Shown in pieces: positions 63,821-64,000 of a stretch of DNA of 64,000 bases (positions within the stretch are counted from its first letter, which is position 1; each line of letters begins with the position of its first letter). Source of the stretch: Rhea pennata (lineage: Eukaryota; Chordata; Aves; Rheiformes; Rheidae); the NCBI RefSeq assembly GCF_028389875.1, contig NC_084671.1, positions 625,001-689,000 on the forward strand, in the 5' to 3' direction. Both the position numbers and the translations under genes were made by a program. The notes beneath the pieces were generated by a model. It was given only the letters and a program-made list of their open reading frames with translations. It was not told the origin of the DNA and searched no databases.

Positions 63821-63890
63821 ATTATATAAATATATGTGTACACATACACACGTGTGTGTGTGTGTGAGATATATATACACACATACGTAT
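63821..63890. repeat. TA/TG/CA microsatellite
   Basis: Mixed TA, TG and CA dinucleotide runs near the right end of the window, including (GT)9. Confidence 0.85.
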
Positions 63891-64000
63891 AAATAAAATT
63901 TAAGGCACAAGCCCTCTGACTTTGGACACCACTGAGGATACTTGCATCTGCAGTAAATCAGACTGCCTTCTCCCTTTGTAAAGAGGAAACGTGGTTAAAT

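Larger units (their letters stand above)
56531..64000 (+). other. MED12L intron 15 (start), hosting GPR171
   Basis: At least 7470 bp without a further MED12L exon. It hosts GPR171 on the opposite strand, a small CpG-rich block at 60.3-60.5 kb and a microsatellite near 63.85 kb. The stretches 56531-58080 and 60600-63800 show nothing I can name. Confidence 0.85.

Noticed and set aside
56531-64000. MED12L exon 16 or further P2RY-family genes
   Set aside because: No DESSSHECNQ-like segment with splice sites and no second seven-membrane open frame were found before the window ends.

Overview
The window is vertebrate nuclear DNA, most likely from a bird. The evidence is three recognisable vertebrate genes in a conserved order, short introns, very CpG-rich blocks, and repeats limited to CR1-like LINE 3' ends with no mammalian Alu or L1 sequence. 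A crocodilian or turtle is not excluded. The layout matches the human 3q25 neighbourhood: CLRN1 (minus strand), then MED12L (plus strand), with GPR171 (minus strand) nested in a MED12L intron.

Region by region: 1-7660 holds no gene I can recognise. From about 1.9 kb it is a chain of CpG-rich blocks separated by AT-rich DNA. CLRN1 occupies 12408-7910 on the minus strand as three coding exons of 259, 180 and 266 nt (234 residues). Its intron 2 is almost entirely a 15-bp GC-rich minisatellite of about 113 units. That intron is 1827 bp, a multiple of three, and has no in-frame stop. A CpG-rich divergent promoter region of about 2 kb (12409-14376) separates the CLRN1 and MED12L start codons and carries several short GC-rich tandem repeats. 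MED12L starts at 14377. Fifteen coding exons are visible up to 56530 and encode the first 750 residues; the gene continues beyond the window. Intron 10 (10.5 kb) holds a perfect CTCF-like core site and a CR1 3' end. Exon 11 lies inside its own CpG-rich block. Intron 15 holds the single-exon coding region of GPR171 (59226-58240, minus).

Together: CLRN1 is a four-pass membrane protein of hair cells and photoreceptors (Usher syndrome type 3 in humans). MED12L is a subunit of the Mediator kinase module, and GPR171 is an orphan-type class A GPCR. The three are neighbours by ancestral gene order, not members of one pathway. The most unusual features are the frame-preserving minisatellite intron of CLRN1, the triplicated exon 1 splice donor of CLRN1, the tandem-repeat promoter of MED12L, and clustered substitutions in MED12L exon 11. 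Exon boundaries were assigned by reading splice sites and checking phase and family similarity from memory. No alignment or database search was run.
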